Positions 24,039-35,700 of a stretch of DNA of 64,000 bases are shown here, in pieces. Under the pieces are notes generated by a model that did no database searches, was not told where the DNA came from, and saw nothing but the letters and a program-made list of their open reading frames with translations. This stretch comes from Cristatella mucedo (lineage: Eukaryota; Bryozoa; Phylactolaemata; Cristatellidae), in the NCBI GenBank assembly GCA_009760855.2, contig WPIO01000032.1:2131501-2195500 (forward strand), given 5' to 3'. A program made the position numbers and the translations under genes. The number at the start of each line of letters is the position of its first letter. Position 1 is the stretch's first letter.

Positions 24039-25571
24039 CTACGGGCCGTTCCAGACGGTCGGTGGTGGAGGCGGCGGTGGAGGCGGCGGCGTCCAAGACG
24101 GACCGGGTGGTCCAGGGGGTCCTTTCGGTCCTGGAGGTCCGTTGCCGCCAGGAGGTCCAGGAGGTCCAGGCGGGCCAGGTTCTCCGTAAGGGCCTGGAGG
24201 TCCGGGAAGACCTTGGTCACCTGGGCCACCCGGCTTACCATCATTGCCGGGCGGTCCGCCGGGTCCTGGTTCACCTTGTTTTCCTGAGGTAAGAAACGGC
24301 GGCACACCACTGCAGATCCAACGCTTGTTGTGGCTGCACGGGAGCGCGCGGCAGCGGCGCCGAGCGCGCGGCAGCGGCGCCGAGCGCGCGGCAGCGGCGC
24401 CGAGCGCGCGGCAGCGGCGCCGAGCGCGCGGCAGCGGCGCCGAGCGCGCGGCAGCGGCGCCGAGCGCGCGGCAGCGGCGCCGAGCGCGCGGCAGCGGCGC
24501 CGAGCGCGCGGCAGCGGCGCCGAGCGCGCGGCAGCGGCGCCGAGCGCGCGGCAGCGGCGCCGAGCGCGCGGCAGCGGCGCCGAGCGCGCGGCAGCGGCGC
24601 CGAGCGCGCGGCAGCGGCGCCGAGCGCGCGGCAGCGGCGCCGAGCGCGCGGCAGCGGCGCCGAGCGCGCGGCAGCGGCGCCGAGCGCGCGGCAGCGGCGC
24701 CGAGCGCGCGGCATCATGGTGGTGGCGGGGTGCGGTCATTTCAGGAAGCGTGCATTGGGAGCGTGCGTTGGAACGGCGCGACGCCGCACGCTCACCAGGA
24801 GGGCCTTTGGGTCCAGGTGGACCAGGAGGCCCCGGTGGGCAGTCACACCAGCTAGTCGGACGGGGCGGAGGCTCGCCCCATCGTCGCCCTCTCGAATGGC
24901 CTTTCGCGCCTGTTCAAGCGCGAAGACAATTTATGCGGCGGTATCGGCGCGGTAGCCCTCGGCTGTATCGCATAGGGAGAGCTCGCCTGGCCCACGAGCA
25001 GCCATGCCGAAACGTGGAGGCACCGCTACGTGCGCTTGGGGTCGTACTCACCCAATAGTAAAGATGGTCGTCCTCTTCCAGCAGGTTCCTTTAGATCAGA
25101 GAAAGCGCGGAGTGGCGTCATTTTCGCTTTTCAGAAACAATGGGCGAAATAAATTAGCGGCATACACAAGAACTCACTTTAAAGTGAGGCCAACCCAACC
25201 GCGACGGCTCTTACCGATGGTCTGTCGTCGTCGTGATTTCGCTCGAACTGCACCAGTCGTTCTGAGACGTCCTTTACCTTGCTGCCTAGTTCTTGAATCT
25301 GAATCTGGCTCTTATAGTAGAGCACGCAGAGCGAGAGGGCCAATGCAAAGCAGAAGAGCAGCAGCAGCGCTGAGGTCACCAGCGTCCACACGCTGCTTCT
25401 AGTACCACCTAGTTTATCTCTCGTCGCACCGTCACCGTCAAGCACTTTGTGGAGTCGAGCTTGTCCATTGTTGGGGGACACCAGCTGGCAGGGCTGACAA
25501 GTCGACGAGACAGCGTTGGGTGCCTCTAGGTTCACGTTTGATGGCCGACTTCCTCGGTGGCGAAAGGCGTA
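24039..25571 (-). CDS. Short-chain transmembrane collagen-like protein (5' end unresolved)
   Basis: Exons on the minus strand are 25571-25215 (ends phase 0, GTAAGA donor), 25088-25052 (37 bp, ends phase 1, GTGAGT), 24909-24796 (ends phase 1, GTGAGC) and 24283-24039 (stop TAG). All junctions are GT-AG and in phase, and two of them rebuild a Gly codon. Counting from the GTG at 25535, the product is 238 residues: a cytosolic N-terminus with a CQPC pair, one membrane span at about 48-72, a short coiled-coil-like stretch, a furin-type RGRR at 126-129, CDC at 141-143, Gly-X-Y repeats from about 144 to 219, then ten prolines and a TVWNGP end. Membrane anchor, basic cleavage site, cysteines and short collagen tract in this order recall nematode cuticle collagens and other membrane collagens; I cannot name the subfamily. 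The first long exon has no in-frame ATG, so translation must begin upstream. Confidence 0.8.
24342..24713. repeat. 20-bp GC-rich minisatellite, about 18.6 perfect copies
   Basis: The unit is GCAGCGGCGCCGAGCGCGCG and the copies are identical as far as I can read. It sits in the last intron of the transmembrane collagen, between exons ending at 24796 and starting at 24283. Because 20 is not a multiple of 3 and the unit lacks stops, it creates long Arg/Ala-rich ORFs on both strands that should not be taken as proteins. The homologous flank of the broken exon copy (22450-22690) has a GC-rich (CAG/CGG)-like stretch instead of this array. Confidence 0.97.
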
Positions 25572-25624
25572 CTAACTAACGTTTGATGGCCGACTTCCTC
25601 GGTGGCGAAAGGCGTACTAACTAA
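25535..25624. repeat. Perfect 45-bp tandem duplication at the collagen exon's 5' boundary
   Basis: Units 25535-25579 and 25580-25624 are identical. Each contains the TTAGTTAG acceptor-like sequence and the following codons on the minus strand. An in-frame TAG in each unit stops the exon being read through both copies. Confidence 0.95.
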
Positions 25625-25643
25625 CCCCAATTGCTCGAGAACG

Positions 25644-25653
25644 GTTTAAATAC
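25644..25653 (-). promoter_or_regulatory. TATA-like element upstream of the collagen's first large exon
   Basis: On the minus strand the sequence reads GGTATTTAAACC about 75-80 bases before the first large exon. It would suit a core promoter only if transcription begins in or after the 45-bp duplication; if the exon at 25760-25843 is real, this site is intronic. Confidence 0.25.
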
Positions 25654-25759
25654 CACCTGCCTATCGCTCGTCGCGTTGGGCACCTCGCCATCTCTGTTTC
25701 GGTCGAGAAGGTGTGCCACGATGCCATTCGGAAAGCAATAAGGTAAGCCAGTGACTTAC

Positions 25760-25843
25760 AAGGAGGCGATGAGCAAACAAAAAAACACCTAGGGGAGTAG
25801 AGACCGTAGCCGCATGAGGTGACGTAAAAACCACATGATTCAT
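25760..25843 (-). CDS. Candidate first coding exon of the transmembrane collagen
   Basis: Reading leftward from an ATG at 25841-25843, 28 codons stay open to a strong GTAAGT donor at 25754-25759 and end in phase 0. This fits the phase-0 start of the next exon if the acceptor is the TTAG just right of 25571, giving a 188-bp intron. The acceptor has a poor pyrimidine tract and the codons match nothing I recognise. The alternative is that the true start exon lies elsewhere or this stretch is leader. Confidence 0.35.
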
Positions 25844-25874
25844 GCAAGCACCGTGCGTGGATTACAAAAAACAA

Positions 25875-27150
25875 AAAGAGCTACCCCCCAAACTTTCCAA
25901 CCACCCTCTCAGCCGTGCAGGTTGCATCAGGACGGCGGGCGAGGAGGGGTGGGGGATGGGTTGGCGGTAGACCTCGAAGTAATGCACAAAAACTGTTTGT
26001 GTAGAGGTTTGAGTAGAGGGGCAGGGGTGGGTGGGGGTGCGAAAGGCCAGGTGGTTGCCAAGCACGGCTTTGACCCTTGTGCAAGAAGACGAGCTTCTGT
26101 TGAAGCCAGTTGGAAGAGCTGTATCCGATCGCCTGCGGCCGAAACAGCATTTTGGAGTAAGGCCCCGTAACGTTCCTTTGCCTACTTATTTTTATTTCGG
26201 AGACCTGGTGCATACTGCACGGCAGCACGGCGGCTTGTATAATCTGGACACAATCTATTCCCTGGATGGCCGATAAATGTGCTGTCACATAATGACATGG
26301 GCGGATAAGCAGCAGTTACTTCATGCACCTCATGCTTTAGCGAGGGGGTCTCGGGTATAGGGATGAGAGACGTGCAAACTGCTTTGCTACCAAACAGACG
26401 TACCTTAAGTGTGCAGCGAAAGGAACACGACAAACTGTTCACACCAGCCAGCTTTCTCTTTCTCTCGTCCTCTCGTCCTCTCGGTCTCTCGTCGTCTCGT
26501 CATCTCGTTCTCTCTAAGATCTCTCAACGATATCAGTTTCGTAAGGGAAGGGCCAAATGGGGGCTCAAGTTCACTTCTTCAGCCGTCGGAAAGGTGAACC
26601 GATCCTTTGCAACTCGAGTGGCGATGGGCTTGCACCGACAGCTGCAACATGAATAAGAGTGTTAACTCCATCGTTTTGGTTTTAGCAATTGCTCTTTTCT
26701 TTCTGTTTTTGTCTGTCTCAAAGCACATTTTTGCTCTTTCTCCAGCTCGCCCAGGCCGTGTCTGCATTTCTCTGGCCATTTCCTCGTGTCTGATTAGTGC
26801 CTCATGCGTATCTTAAAGCTTTTTAAGTGCTCTAACGAAATGCAGAAGATAGCATCTGTCAAATTGATGGTATCTTTAAACCAATATTTCTGAAGCATAA
26901 AGTGCATGTCCGGATTTTAAAAAGTAAGCCGACCCTTACAGACCATGGTGACTGCCATGCTTAATGCTGCTTTTCGTGCAAGTCATAGAAAAAATATGTC
27001 CAAAGAAGGTGCATTCGAAAGGTGTTGACGCATCCTTTAACCGAGGCAACCACACACGGTTGTCATCTTATCACCGGTGTACTTCTTTGCACTACATCAG
27101 GATCGCCCGTCTGAATAATGCTGTCAACATGGCCAGCCACATCAAATTTT
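25875..27150. other. No gene seen; upstream flank of the collagen gene
   Basis: G-rich sequence near 25935-26040 and an impure TCTCG-rich tract at 26455-26520. ORFs are short and overlap on both strands. Confidence 0.45.
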
Positions 27151-27172
27151 TTCTTCGGTGTCCACTTCTACT

Positions 27173-27239
<67 letters not shown>

Positions 27240-27242
27240 TTG
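27173..27242. repeat. (AT)n microsatellite with an ACACAC break
   Basis: About 70 bp of TA repeats interrupted by ACACACA; accounts for the Ile/Tyr-rich ORF here. Confidence 0.95.
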
Positions 27243-27540
27243 TATACACTTGTATGTAGATTTATAAACATATAAACTTATGCAAAAGTCTGTCAGAATA
27301 GAGAAAAATACTATACTTACCAACGACATGGAACTCATCACCTGATTGTGAGTACGCTTTAAGTGGGTTAAAGGCAGCAGGCTGCAATCCATGTGGGAGT
27401 TGCTTGGTCACCGAGTCGTATTACTTTGTTGGATATTTTTACAACTAGAATACGGTACCTCAAAGTCAGGGTGCCTATAATTGCACAAAAGCCGCTACTT
27501 TGCAAGGCTAAACTCCCGAAGCTTTTGCGACTTAAATCTT

Positions 27541-28075
27541 TTAATAGTAATAGTAATGCATTTGGTATAACCCCGTCAGAGAACTCAATCTCTTTCTAGG
27601 AAATTTACATTCGTTGCAAAGGAGGCACGATCGAATGTACAGCGAGTGGTAGCATACTCGATGACAGAAAGCATAACAAGATAACAGGTGACATGCACAG
27701 GGTCAACATGCAAATATGGTTAGTGGCAGCAATCTTAGCGTCAGAATACATAAATGAGAAGTCTGTTGGCTACCAAGTGCATACCGAAAGCTGCTTAGGC
27801 TGTGAGTGCGCTATAAAAAACTCTCCAGCATAACACCCACATAGTCTTTATGACTTTGTGGATTTACAGACGGAAATACATACATACATACGTACAACGC
27901 ACGTAAAAGACGAATCGCATGGACCCAATGCTGTGATAAATAGATGCGTTTTTAGTTTCTTTTTAAATGTGTTAAAGTCAAGGGATATAGTGACACAAGT
28001 CGGAAATGAGTTTCAGGCTTTGAGAGCTTGCGAACTATAGGCACAGTCTCCAAAAGCTTTGAAGTTCTATGAGGT
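27541..28075 (-). mobile_element. LINE 3' end, minus strand, with foreign insert
   Basis: The 3' UTR signature (AGAACTCAATCTCTTTCTAG read on plus) starts here after an (AAT)-type tail. Family sequence resumes at about 27880-28075 after roughly 120 bp of unrelated sequence near 27757-27880. 5'-truncated. Confidence 0.7.
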
Positions 28076-28858
28076 ATAATAATAATAATAATGCACTTGA
28101 TAAAGCGCCCTCAGAGAACTTAATCTCTCTCTAGGCGCTTTACATTTGCTGCAAAGGGAAATGCAATTGAATGGTGAGTAAAATCATGCTTGATAAACAA
28201 ACAAAATGAATAATATGGTTAGGGGTGACATGCGCAGGGTCAGCATGCAAATGTGGTTAGTGGCAGCATGCACAGTGCCAGCACGCATAAGCAGATGAAG
28301 GACGAATCACAGGGACCCACTAAATGCTGTTCTAAATAGGTGTGTTTTTAAGTTCTTTTTAAATGTGGTCAGGTCAGGGGATGTTCTGACGCAGGTCTGG
28401 AGGGAGCTGCAGGCTTTGGGAGCATATGAACTAAATGCACGGTCTCCAAAGGTTTTAAGGTTTGTACGAGGTATAGGTAAACGATCAGGTTCCGAAAGCG
28501 AGTGGCACGATGCTTAGCCGGGTGGATTAGTAGATCTGGTAGATAGTCTTGAGCCAAAGAATGAAGGGGCGTAAAAGTGAGTGTGAGAACATGAAGTGGA
28601 TACATTTAGTGACTGAAAGCCAATGCGAGTCAGTGAGACGTGGTGTAATGTGGCAACTGCAATGTTCACCACAGACAAGCCTAGCTGCAGTGTTTTGCAC
28701 CAGCTGTAAGCGCCTGATTGCACAGGCCGGTAGACCAGCAAGCAGTGAATTACACAAGTCAAGACGGAATGTCTTAAGTGCCTGGACCAATTTAGATGTG
28801 GTGCCCATGCCTAAACAAGCCGGAAGTTTAGCAATTTTAAGTAGCTGAGAGTAGGTGG
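28076..28858 (-). mobile_element. 5'-truncated CR1/L2-type LINE, minus strand
   Basis: Read leftward it gives TTSKLVQALKTFRLDLCNSL, LAGLPACAIRRLQLVQNTAA and HITPRLTDSHWLSVTK (28808-28600), the classic RT C-terminal block, followed by the 3' UTR and an (ATT)n tail at 28076-28090. It abuts the neighbouring element at 28075. Confidence 0.85.
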
Positions 28859-29285
28859 ACTTGACTTATCAAGTGTATTATTAATTGCATTATCGCTTTA
28901 TCAAGTGATTACTTTTGACAGCGGAGCTGCTGTGGTCGTCTAATAAAAGGTCACTTACGAAAAGAACGCCTAGATGTAGTGCCGATTCAACAAGAGACAT
29001 GCTGGCAGAGCCAATTGTGAGCCTAGCCTTTCAATTTCCGAATCCCACTTGGTTTGCCCATAACTAGTAAGTTTTTTTTTCATCGTTCAACTTAAGAAAG
29101 TTTGCCACATCAATTTACGAATGTCATCTGTGCATGGGGCAATGGAGTTGTGACAATTCGAGGAGCTGGAGGGCTGGGATGGATTAAAGCAAAGGTTCAA
29201 CAGAGTGTCATATGCATAAAGGGAAAGCCTAGATTATGCCAGGAAATCACATAGGCAAGAAGAAAAGTATAAACCGTGAAAAGAA

Positions 29286-29925
29286 TAACAATAATAATAA
29301 TAATAATACACTTGATAAAGCGCCCTCAGAGAGCTCAATCTCTTTCTAGGCATTTTACGTTAGCTGCAAAGGGAGCACGATCAAATGGTGAGTGGTATCA
29401 TGCTTGATAAACAACATGAATAGCATGGTTAGGGCTGACATGCACAGGGTCAGCATGCACGTGTGGTTTGCGGCAGCATGCAGTGTCAGCACGCATAAGC
29501 ACATGAAGGACAAATCAGAGGGTCACACTAAATGCTGTCATAAATAGGTGGCGTTTTTAAGTTCTATTTAAAGCTGGTCAAGTCAGGGGATGTCATGACG
29601 CAAGTTGGGAGTGCGTTTCAGGCTTTGAGACCATACGAACCAAATGTATGGTCGCCAAAGGATTTGAGGTTTGTACGAGGTATTGGTAAACAGCTAGATT
29701 CCGAAAAGCCAGTGGTACGATGCTTGCTTGGCCTGTTGGGGAGTAGATCTGATAAATAAATTGGAGCCAAAGAATGAAGGGACCTAAAAGTGAGAGACAA
29801 AATTTTAAAATCGATTCGTTGCATTACTGGTAGCCAGTACAGGTCGGCGAGAAGGGGTGTGATGCGGCAACTGCGACGCTCGCGAAAGACAAGCCTAGCT
29901 GCAGAGTTTTGATTAGTACAGGGTA
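29286..29925 (-). mobile_element. 5'-truncated LINE, minus strand
   Basis: It begins with an (ATT)n tail (29286-29308 on plus as AAT) and the CGCTTTATCAAGTG end. It extends to IDFKILSLTFRSLHSLAPIY and PRTNLKSFGDHTFGSYGLKA coding remnants at 29820-29620. Confidence 0.8.
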
Positions 29926-30194
29926 GTGAAAGAAGGAGAAGCTTGCCGGGGTCGTGTCGTCAATAGTCGGACAGTTTACCGATTTCGGTTAAGGTGAGCA
30001 GGTCGAGGCTTTTTCAAAATTAAGGTCGCTTGTAATAGGTTTTTTGAAAAAAATTGAATGAGGATGCCAAAGACGAGCATTAAATTGAGCCGTCGAAGTT
30101 ATAGCAGGGCCGATGACCACGAAGTTACGGAGATTCACAGCAAGCTCGAGCGAGATGGCGCTGAGCGGCTCGAGACCACGCTAGGAATACCAAG

Positions 30195-30225
30195 CCGGAG
30201 CCGGCTCCCGCTTCGCCGGCTCCGG
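30195..30225. repeat. GC-rich hairpin
   Basis: CCGGAGCCGGC and GCCGGCTCCGG form a perfect 11-bp stem with a 9-base loop. It sits in a local GC-rich island (30100-30420) of otherwise AT-leaning DNA. No gene is recognised around it. Confidence 0.85.
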
Positions 30226-31929
30226 GGTGCTTTTCTTCTGTTAATGTATAAATCGGGGAGTTTAGAGACAGCAACGACATCTAGGAATGCATTTGAACGA
30301 CGACTGAAAAGCGATAATAGGCTCGCGCGATCGTAACTGATAAGCAGATTACTACTAACCACCCGCCGGCGTGTCTAACGCCGCCGCCGGCGTGGCGGAA
30401 CAGGCTTCAAGTTTTAAGCGTTTAGACGTCCTTAGGCACAAAATTTCTTACGCGCTACGGCCAAACATCAAACAGATAGGCTTCAAACAGATATTAGCTC
30501 ATCGGTTTTCGTATACGATGCTCGCAAGAACTTCGGCTTACGGAAGAGAATTCCGCAACTTACAAGAAACGTTAGCAGCACTTGATGCCGGGAGGTATCA
30601 CTTATCTCTGCTGATATCCGTATGCACCCCAGTTTTTCGCCTGCGAGGCTGTATGCACTAATTGCTTGCGGCTCAAATTTATAAAAATGACCATGAAATG
30701 AATGAACAGCATTCTGGTAAATTCAAAGTTTATCAATTTTCTACTTTCGATGAGAAAACATAGGAAAACGCTTCATTTAGTTTATATTAAGTCAGAAAAA
30801 CGAACAAGTAATCTGATTTAACAAGCACTTTTACAAAACTGCATACGAAAATCAGTGCAAAATAAGAAGAAAAAAGGAGAGAAAGCTCGTGATTTTTAAT
30901 TTTCCCAAGTCACTTTCACAAATCAACCTCACCTATGGTCGCGTATAAACGCTCTATCACGTTAAAATGAGTTTAACGTTAATTTAGATGCATTAATGCG
31001 TAGACAAGGGCTAACAGTCAGTGAACCCCTTTAAGGTCCGGCATAACTTGCGCTCTCTTTGTTTTTAGTAATGAAATATTTCAGCAGTCACTGCACTGCG
31101 ATAGTAACAGAAGCGTTGTCCAATTTGGATAGTAGCTGAGAGTTTTGAAATCCTTCGGGACCCTTGCCGCAATGTCGCCCTACTCCCATCGCTCGTGACT
31201 GTGTTACGGAGCATTCAAGTTGACGCTTGCCAATTGATCTGCTCACCAACTATTTATTGGTTATTATTAATGTACTGCTTATTTATTTATTGCTTATCAA
31301 TTCATTTATGCTCACCCAAAGATCAGCTTTGTATTGCACATCATACTATAGATCTATCTAGAGGAAAGAAGGGCATTAAAATCGGATCGACCAGACGAAG
31401 CTAGAGATTAAGTTAATGAGTGAAAGTCACCTTACCCGGTGCTGTGTAATGGTGCAAGGAGGTAGGCTACTCACTTTATGGTGTATGCTAATTGTACTTT
31501 ACAGCTTTGAGACTATTTTGGTGGGCATCTTACGGTATAGGGCCGTAAGCTAAAGTACTTCATCTGCCTCCAGCCAAGTAAAATCCCGTTGCCCTGATTA
31601 CCGGAAAAGCCGAAAGTTTTCAGAAGACACATTAAAGCCATCTGGATGTTGGAAATGAAAATAATGAGAAGGCAATTAAAACAACTGATTGAGGAAAGCT
31701 TTTGAAAATCATCGTTAGGAAATTCTTTTAGAGCATGACCATCGATAGTTAGGCTGGGTTTATTTTATTATGTCGGCCGAAGACTGTTTAATTTGAACGA
31801 AACGTTGGCTCCCTACGCGAGAAAACTCCTAAATGAGTCCGGTAGATTGTTACTGGCTCCTGATTTATTAATGATTAGGAACTCAGTATGCCAAAATTGA
31901 CGATTTAGACCTGTGCTAGAGGATATCTG

Positions 31930-32110
31930 GGCTGTTTTATATATCTTTATACATCATCGGTAGAGCGCCGCAATAATACTTAATCTCCATCCAGGTACTT
32001 TGAAAATGCCACAAGGCTCGAGCCCACGGCCTTTGGTCGTTGAATGCGAGCATCTCAAGCTCTCCAAAAGTCGGGGTTGACGGTTTTGCCGTGCTAGTTA
32101 GGGCTAGCGC
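31930..32110 (-). mobile_element. SINE family B
   Basis: On plus: AGCGCCGCAATAATACTTAA, TCTCCATCCAGGTACTTTGA, then AAGGCTCGAGCCCACGGCCT, the reversed tail and B-box. Confidence 0.65.
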
Positions 32111-32589
32111 TTAGCACTTCTTGCCTCTCTGCAGGTATGCAGATGTTGGATCTACATGTTATGATTGAGGACGAGGAATTATCATTATGGTACGAGCGTT
32201 CTTAAGTGCTACTGTTTTTTATTATCGTTGCCATTCCTTCATACGGTCTTTTTAGCTGAGCTTCGAGGCGCTAATTTTAACAGTATCTGACAGACAGACA
32301 TCTGCAATGAATGGCACCAGGTACCTGTTCTATGCTTTGGTTGAGGGCTTTAGTAACTGCCACAGCGTGGTGACGACATATGCTTGGCGGATGAGCAGAC
32401 CTTTTATTCGCAGCATCAGCAACTGAAAAGGTGTGCAGACGAGCTTGGCATTGTGTGCTAAACTGTCCTGGCTTTTGACTGGCACTGACGTATTGTATGT
32501 TAGCTGAGCATTTGATTTGAGTATTCCTTGACTTTTCACTTAATTGTAATTTTCCTATTTATCTATTGCAGCAGCGGCCAAAAGGAGAT

Positions 32590-32725
32590 CAAGCTATATG
32601 CAGCTGCGGCTGTTCATCTCGAGCCTTGAGGCTAGCGAAGTCTTGGGCTAGAGCCCAGAGTCATAACTTAAGACCCGGAATAGAGATTAAGTTATCTTAG
32701 GGTGCTATATAAATTAATTGCATAA
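32590..32725 (+). mobile_element. SINE family B
   Basis: GAAGTCTTGGGCTAGAGCCC (B-box region), AATAGAGATTAAGTTATCTT and AGGGTGCTATATAAATTAAT at the 3' end. The head is decayed. Confidence 0.6.
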
Positions 32726-35700
32726 ATATATATCAATGTCAAGTCAAGAACGCACCAATAATGCAGGCAGTCAACGTAAGCAGGATTCACATTCAGGTAA
32801 ATGTCAGAGAAGCCAGATGTTTTGTGACTTTGCAGTTTCTTATACGTAACTTTTATTTCCGCATGCATTCGGGAGTTCCATCTGTTGGTGCTCGTGGGTG
32901 TACTGACTAAATCCGTTTTCCAATCACAGAATGCTTGGAAATTAGGTGAGCTATAGAGGTGCACGACTACAGTACTGAAGTGGACACAATCAGATAAACT
33001 TTTAGAATACTGTATGTGATTCAAGCGCAAAGCGCATGCACGCACGCGTGAAACTATGCACGTAGGTAGATTACTGGATTAGCTTTCTCGTAGCATCTCT
33101 GTGGGTACGCGCCTCTCGCATGCATGGGAGTGACACCAACTGCCACAACCAGTTTGGGAAAACCAAATATCTACGTTGCAGACAGGACTGACGTGGGAAT
33201 ACAAAAACTCTACAACCAAAGGTGGCATTCGTGGGATGGGCATTCCGCGCTTCAATGAGCGAAAAAATGGCACGAATCTGCTCTGCCTTGCGCTTTACTT
33301 AAATAATGCAGCACCTACTTGGCAATGACGCTTAAATTCACCACTGCCGCTGAACAAGATGCGTTTCATACGGTGATTTAGAAACAGCAATGCATAATGA
33401 GAGGTGTTGTCGACTGCCAAATGCTTTGCTCGTTTTGGGATTTTTACACTTTTATTTGAGCAACAATTGTGTGCCATTTGCTGCAGCATGTGCAAACAAT
33501 TGCTCATTGAACATTTCGCCGTCCAGTCGTCTCAACTCCCGTGAGGTCTCGTATCTCTTCAAGAATTTTATATTTAGATTGCACGTCTTGTTTCTGCAAC
33601 AAGATACCGTGACCTTACGAGTGCTGCTTCAAAAGCAGCTAGCGCGTGGTCAACTCTGCAAAACACCAAGCGCTTCGACCAACTGGTGAGCTATGAATCG
33701 AGTTTAGAAACCTTGATAGTGCGTTCCATTTTTTCAGATAATGCTTAGATGGAAAAATAAGTTTACCAGCATTTCATTTAAAGCTCAAGTCTGCTGGCAT
33801 GCACCTCTGATAGGTCTAAATTCAATTGCCATTGAAAAGGTGCCTTCTCAGGTAACTGAAATTTTCAAAGTACTGAGACGTAGGCCATTCTAAAATATGA
33901 CCTCAAAACGGCAACTGAGAGTTTACTGGTTAATTAATTAGAATAATAATAAACCACATGCATCGTTCATTATCTAGGTTAGCTAGTAGAATTGTTACAG
34001 TTTTTGGATATTTAGTCAGCCGTCTGCCAGCTTGCGCCCTGCAATGATGTTGCTCTCGCTCGTTGAGATACGGAGCGAGGAAGCAGCAGGCAGACTTCTG
34101 CTCGTACATCCTTGGAGACAGAAATAGGCAATCGTAGGCGGCTATTGCCGGCGTACACGCGCATTATGTGGTGTCACTTTTTTACTCCTTAGCCACGCAC
34201 TCGGGTGCTAATATCCGGCATAGAGTTCTAGCAACTGCAAGTGTGCAACTGATTATGTGAAAGACTGCAGTTCAAGAGCCAGCACGCGAAGATGTAACGT
34301 CAGTTTTCATATTATTCTGGCGCAGTGTCCTGCCACTAGAGACCGTTTGCTTGCCGTGGTCACAGCTAAGGCCCTGCGGAGTCGATGAGCGGCAAAACTA
34401 TAGAATTTTCGAATGAGATCGTCAACGCAGAGTATCTGCCACGACAGTGATGCGGCAACGAGGATAATGCTCATTAATCCAGTACAGCGACTGCGATCTC
34501 ACCGCCAAGCAATGTAATGCCTGCTCTAGATGACTACCTTCGTACACGTGTGCACTTGCTGCTGTCGGTAGAGAGAAGCGCCCTTCACGAATAGATGACC
34601 TCGCCCAGTCCTAGCCTCTTGGTGCATTCTCAAGAAACACCCGGCGCCCTCTCCTTGCACGGCTACTACCGGTAATGTAGATATATGCATGTGGATGAAC
34701 AAAGACTGCTAATCTGTCATTCCCACATCATGCTTCAATCCAAGTACGTTAAGCCGGCTCTGGAACTTTCTGTCCAGCTGTCATTTTTTGCTGCCTCTGT
34801 CTCGTGCCACTGCTCAATTTCTTAGCTGTAAACATTTACTTACAACTGATATCACAAATGTCTAAGGTGTTACTGATTAATTTGACTAGATTGAGGCATC
34901 TTTACTGGAACTGTCACCTCTTTTGGAAGTTCGGGCTGTCAGCAAAAGAGGTTCTAATAATTTGATCTTACACGGTAGCCTTAATGAACCTAATATCTGA
35001 TATTAATTCAGTCGTACAACAAATAATGCAAGATTGGTGACCAATATCTAGTCAAAAAAATAAGTGAGTGATGTGAGAAGGCAGCGTTAAATGGTTTTAT
35101 ACCGGTAGACTATGTTTTATTATAACGCGTCGGTGATGACTAGGTTTAAGATACTGAAACATTCAGGAAAGTGAGTGTTTTTCGATCAGAAGGGCGGCCA
35201 CTGTACCTGGTTCACTGATGACACAGCTATTTGCCTGCAGCGGTCGTGTTAAGAAAGATGGCAGCCAGCACAGCTGCATTGAATACAATCGACGATCCCG
35301 GTCGGCCTAAGCAGCTCACTTCGGCAGAGCTTAGAGAGCCTCCAGGAGAAGGCCTCAAGCCTAACAGCAATTGCATTGGAAATTACGAGCTATTCGACAC
35401 GGTCGCTTACAATAAAAAAGGTAAAAACCTACTTTAATAAGAGAAGTGGTGGAGCAGGAAGAAGTGGCAAATAAATGACTGTCATAGCTGCTAACACGAA
35501 CAAATCAATCATGCTTCCTTTGCAGCAAATATGAAGTGCCTAGAAAGAGACTGACTTATCTGAGGGCTTATTCTGAATGCCGACGTCGATTGCTGCTGTT
35601 TTGAGTTAATGCGAAACTGTGTACCGAAACTTGCTTTGTTTATTCAGGCTTCAGTTACTTGTGCGATACTACCATGTCGAATGTTGCGAAAAGCGAAAGT

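Noticed and set aside
24244-25058. Arg/Ala-rich ORFs of 148-252 residues on both strands
   Set aside because: They arise from the 20-bp array in an intron of the collagen gene; several frames are open at once.
28527-28808. A host gene encoding the 93-residue LCNSLLAGLPACAIRRLQLV protein
   Set aside because: This is the RT C-terminal block of a truncated LINE with a 3' UTR and (ATT)n tail.
30195-30240. Rho-independent terminator (hairpin followed by TTTTC)
   Set aside because: The window is animal DNA with introns; the hairpin has no gene upstream that would use it.
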